Part shown: positions 62,486 through 64,000 of the stretch, in pieces
Layout: each line of letters starts with the position of its first letter
How positions within the stretch are numbered: the stretch's first letter is position 1
Source: Acidisoma sp. L85
GTDB taxonomy: Bacteria; Pseudomonadota; Alphaproteobacteria; Acetobacterales; Acetobacteraceae
Direction: 5' to 3'
DNA: 64,000 nucleotides
Assembly (NCBI RefSeq): GCF_009765865.1
Contig: NZ_LMUQ01000027.1
Span: 1-64,000, forward strand
Notes under the pieces: generated by a model
What the model was told of the DNA's origin: nothing
Databases searched by the model: none
Seen by the model: the letters and a program-made list of their open reading frames with translations, nothing else
Program-made: the position numbers and the translations under genes

Positions 62486-63454
62486 TCAGGAGAAATACTG
62501 CTTGTAGTCCTTCATCGTATGGGCGAAGGGGCCGATGATCCCGCCGTCTGCCGTGCGGTCGACGCCGATGCGGGGATCGGGTGTGGGTGGCACAAGATAG
62601 TCAGGATTCGACATGCCGAATTTTGTCAGAAGCTCCGCATTGCCCTTGGTCGCCCAAAGCCAGCGAACACCCGTATTGACCGCATCGAACAGGTCGGTGT
62701 TCTGGGCATTCATGCCCATAACCGAATGCTGCTTATTCGAGATGATGGGGTAATTGGGATCGCTCGAGATCGGTAGCTGCTGAATGCCTGCCGCGGCACC
62801 GCTCTGAATCAGATTATCCACGAAGGGGGCATCGAGAACACCGAAATCAAGCCGCCCCGCAATAATGTCGCGCACACAGGCATCGAAGGTGTCATAGAGC
62901 TTGACCTCGGTAATGCCGGGTATCTTCTTAAGCTCCGGCACGATGGTGACGCCGGTGATGCAGCCGACGCTGTGGCCGGAAAAGTCGCTGAGCTTGACAT
63001 GGCCTTTGATCGGCGTGCCGGCACGCATCGTGACGAAGGCGCCCGTGTAGTAGATCGCATCGGTACACAGCATGATTTGAGCGCGTTGCGGGGTCCAGCC
63101 CATATTGCCGAGCATGACGTCCGCACGCCCGGTCTTGACGGACTCAATGGTGGCTGACCATTCCATGAAGGCGGGCTTCGCTTTCAGCCCCAGCTTCTCC
63201 GCGATGACGCTGATCATGGAGCCGTCTGTGCCGATGAAGGCGCCGTCCTTCACACCGGTTACGGGCATGACGGGAATCGTCGCGACGGTGATGAAGCCGG
63301 GCTCAACGGTTTTGAGTGACGGCGGTGTTGCGGCAAACACCGCTGGGGGTTCCACGAGGCTCGCGAAACCGGCGAGGCCGAGGCCGGCTAATCTTTGACC
63401 AAAGGCACGGCGTGAGAGAGTTGGCTGGACAACGCTTGAGCGGCGTCTCGTCAT
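62486..63454 (-). CDS. Amino-acid periplasmic binding protein with Tat signal
   Basis: 322 residues, SBP_bac_3 fold: [52 protein letters not shown]-type core. The N-terminus carries a twin-arginine motif, SRRAFGQ, followed by a modest hydrophobic stretch and PAVFA, so it is probably exported folded by Tat, unusual for this family. GAGGAG precedes the ATG. The linked DadA and RidA genes suggest D-amino acids or related amino compounds as ligands. Confidence 0.9.
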   Translation of the reverse strand: MTRRRSSVVQPTLSRRAFGQRLAGLGLAGFASLVEPPAVFAATPPSLKTVEPGFITVATIPVMPVTGVKDGAFIGTDGSMISVIAEKLGLKAKPAFMEWSATIESVKTGRADVMLGNMGWTPQRAQIMLCTDAIYYTGAFVTMRAGTPIKGHVKLSDFSGHSVGCITGVTIVPELKKIPGITEVKLYDTFDACVRDIIAGRLDFGVLDAPFVDNLIQSGAAAGIQQLPISSDPNYPIISNKQHSVMGMNAQNTDLFDAVNTGVRWLWATKGNAELLTKFGMSNPDYLVPPTPDPRIGVDRTADGGIIGPFAHTMKDYKQYFS

Positions 63455-63521
63455 GGTCTTCTCCTCTGATGACTTGCCTTGGCGATCGGGGTGACTTTCG
63501 TTTAGCTCGAGACTCTCTTTG

Positions 63522-63908
63522 TTAGCTTACGCGGCTCGTGCCGATATGAGCCCTCGCCATGACTTCGATGAGACCGCCTGGAATGAGGTTCCCAGCGACC
63601 AGCGTGGCGCGGTTCGGGTAAGGACTTTGAAAAAACCCGGCATAGACTTCGTTCATGCCCGCGAAATCTTCGCGCGAGGTTAGGTAGACCTGGATCTGGA
63701 CCACGTCATCCATGATCCCGCCCGCTGCCTCGACCGTCATGCGCAGGTTTTCCAGCGTGACGCGTGTTTGGTCTCTTATGCCGCCGGGGGCGCAGGTACC
63801 GTCAGGGAGGCAAGCCCAGTGGACGGTGTAGAGTATTCCATCAGCAATGATCCCCCAATCCGATGGAACGCCGGATTCTGGCAACGTTGTAGTGACCTTG
63901 GTCTTCAT
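63522..63908 (-). CDS. RidA/YjgF-family protein, copy 2
   Basis: 128 residues. RidA core: WGIIADGILYTVHWACLPDG, LENLRMTVEAAGGIMDDVVQIQVYLT, NEVYAGFFQSPYPNRATLVAGNLIPGGLIEVMARAHIG, with the key Arg (PNRAT) and Glu (IEV). GAGGG lies 8 bases before ATG 63908. It is the first gene of the amino-acid transporter/DadA operon within this window, 67 bases before the binding-protein gene. It differs from copy 1, so the two may clear different imines. Confidence 0.9.
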   Translation of the reverse strand: MKTKVTTTLPESGVPSDWGIIADGILYTVHWACLPDGTCAPGGIRDQTRVTLENLRMTVEAAGGIMDDVVQIQVYLTSREDFAGMNEVYAGFFQSPYPNRATLVAGNLIPGGLIEVMARAHIGTSRVS

Positions 63909-64000
63909 CGGTCTTACCCTCTTGAGACGATGTCCACCCAAGAAGAAAGGAATACGCGCAGGAAGGCGAATGAGTTTTCATTATAGGCAATGCGCGCTGC

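Noticed and set aside
1-64000. CRISPR arrays, tRNA or rRNA genes
   Set aside because: No regularly spaced direct repeats, cloverleaf-like sequences or conserved rRNA blocks were seen on either strand by eye.

Overview
The window is about 60% G+C and carries gene families typical of Alphaproteobacteria: an ECF sigma/RskA-type anti-sigma pair, many CUT2-type sugar ABC transporters with two separate permeases, FCD-GntR and LysR regulators, an iron-sulfur (6-4) photolyase and small Gly/Pro-rich lipoproteins. A soil or plant-associated member, perhaps Hyphomicrobiales, fits best, but no rRNA or other taxonomic marker is present. I saw no tRNA, rRNA, CRISPR array or intact insertion sequence.

Layout. 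0.1-3.4 kb: receiver protein, anti-sigma and ECF sigma factor, and a divergent two-repeat protein of unknown function. 4.0-14.9 kb: a minus-strand operon with a ureohydrolase, a Dpp-type ABC importer, two paralogous GATase1-like proteins and a LacI-HTH/PfkB-kinase fusion; a divergent M24-fold hydrolase is separated from it by two copies of a repeat that looks like an operator. 15.1-16.0 kb: lipoprotein and small membrane protein. 16.2-23.6 kb: FCD-GntR regulator with a perfect palindrome upstream, then a CUT2 transporter, a sugar-lactonase-type amidohydrolase and an enolase-superfamily dehydratase. 24.4-27.4 kb: exported sulfatase with a problematic start, a small ORF, and an SDR lacking its catalytic Tyr.

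27.4-32 kb is a zone of gene decay. An intact SRAP (HMCES/YedK) gene lies between two frameshifted SRAP fragments, a LysR gene faces a broken SDR, a DUF1330 gene has one stop codon, and an SDR tail remains. 32.0-45.1 kb holds oxidoreductases and transport: a DAO-type oxidoreductase, then a minus-strand run (TetR, DHPH-like flavin monooxygenase, zinc alcohol dehydrogenase, CUT2 transporter, Baeyer-Villiger monooxygenase) with a divergent cupin and an old-yellow-enzyme. Two inverted GTTCGATCGATC sites flank the regulator. I read this as uptake and oxidative breakdown of a cyclic compound.

45.8-52.4 kb: photolyase, orphan VirB1-like transglycosylase, O-methyltransferase and hflX, separated by several non-coding stretches. 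52.7-57.3 kb: a third CUT2 transporter. 57.6-63.9 kb: an amino-acid ABC transporter with a Tat-type binding protein and a DadA-like dehydrogenase, with one RidA protein in the operon and another nearby beside a LysR gene. This suggests D-amino-acid (or similar amine) uptake and oxidation with removal of reactive imines.

Overall the window is a nutrient-scavenging region with five complete ABC importers, each except the third CUT2 system next to its own enzymes or regulator.
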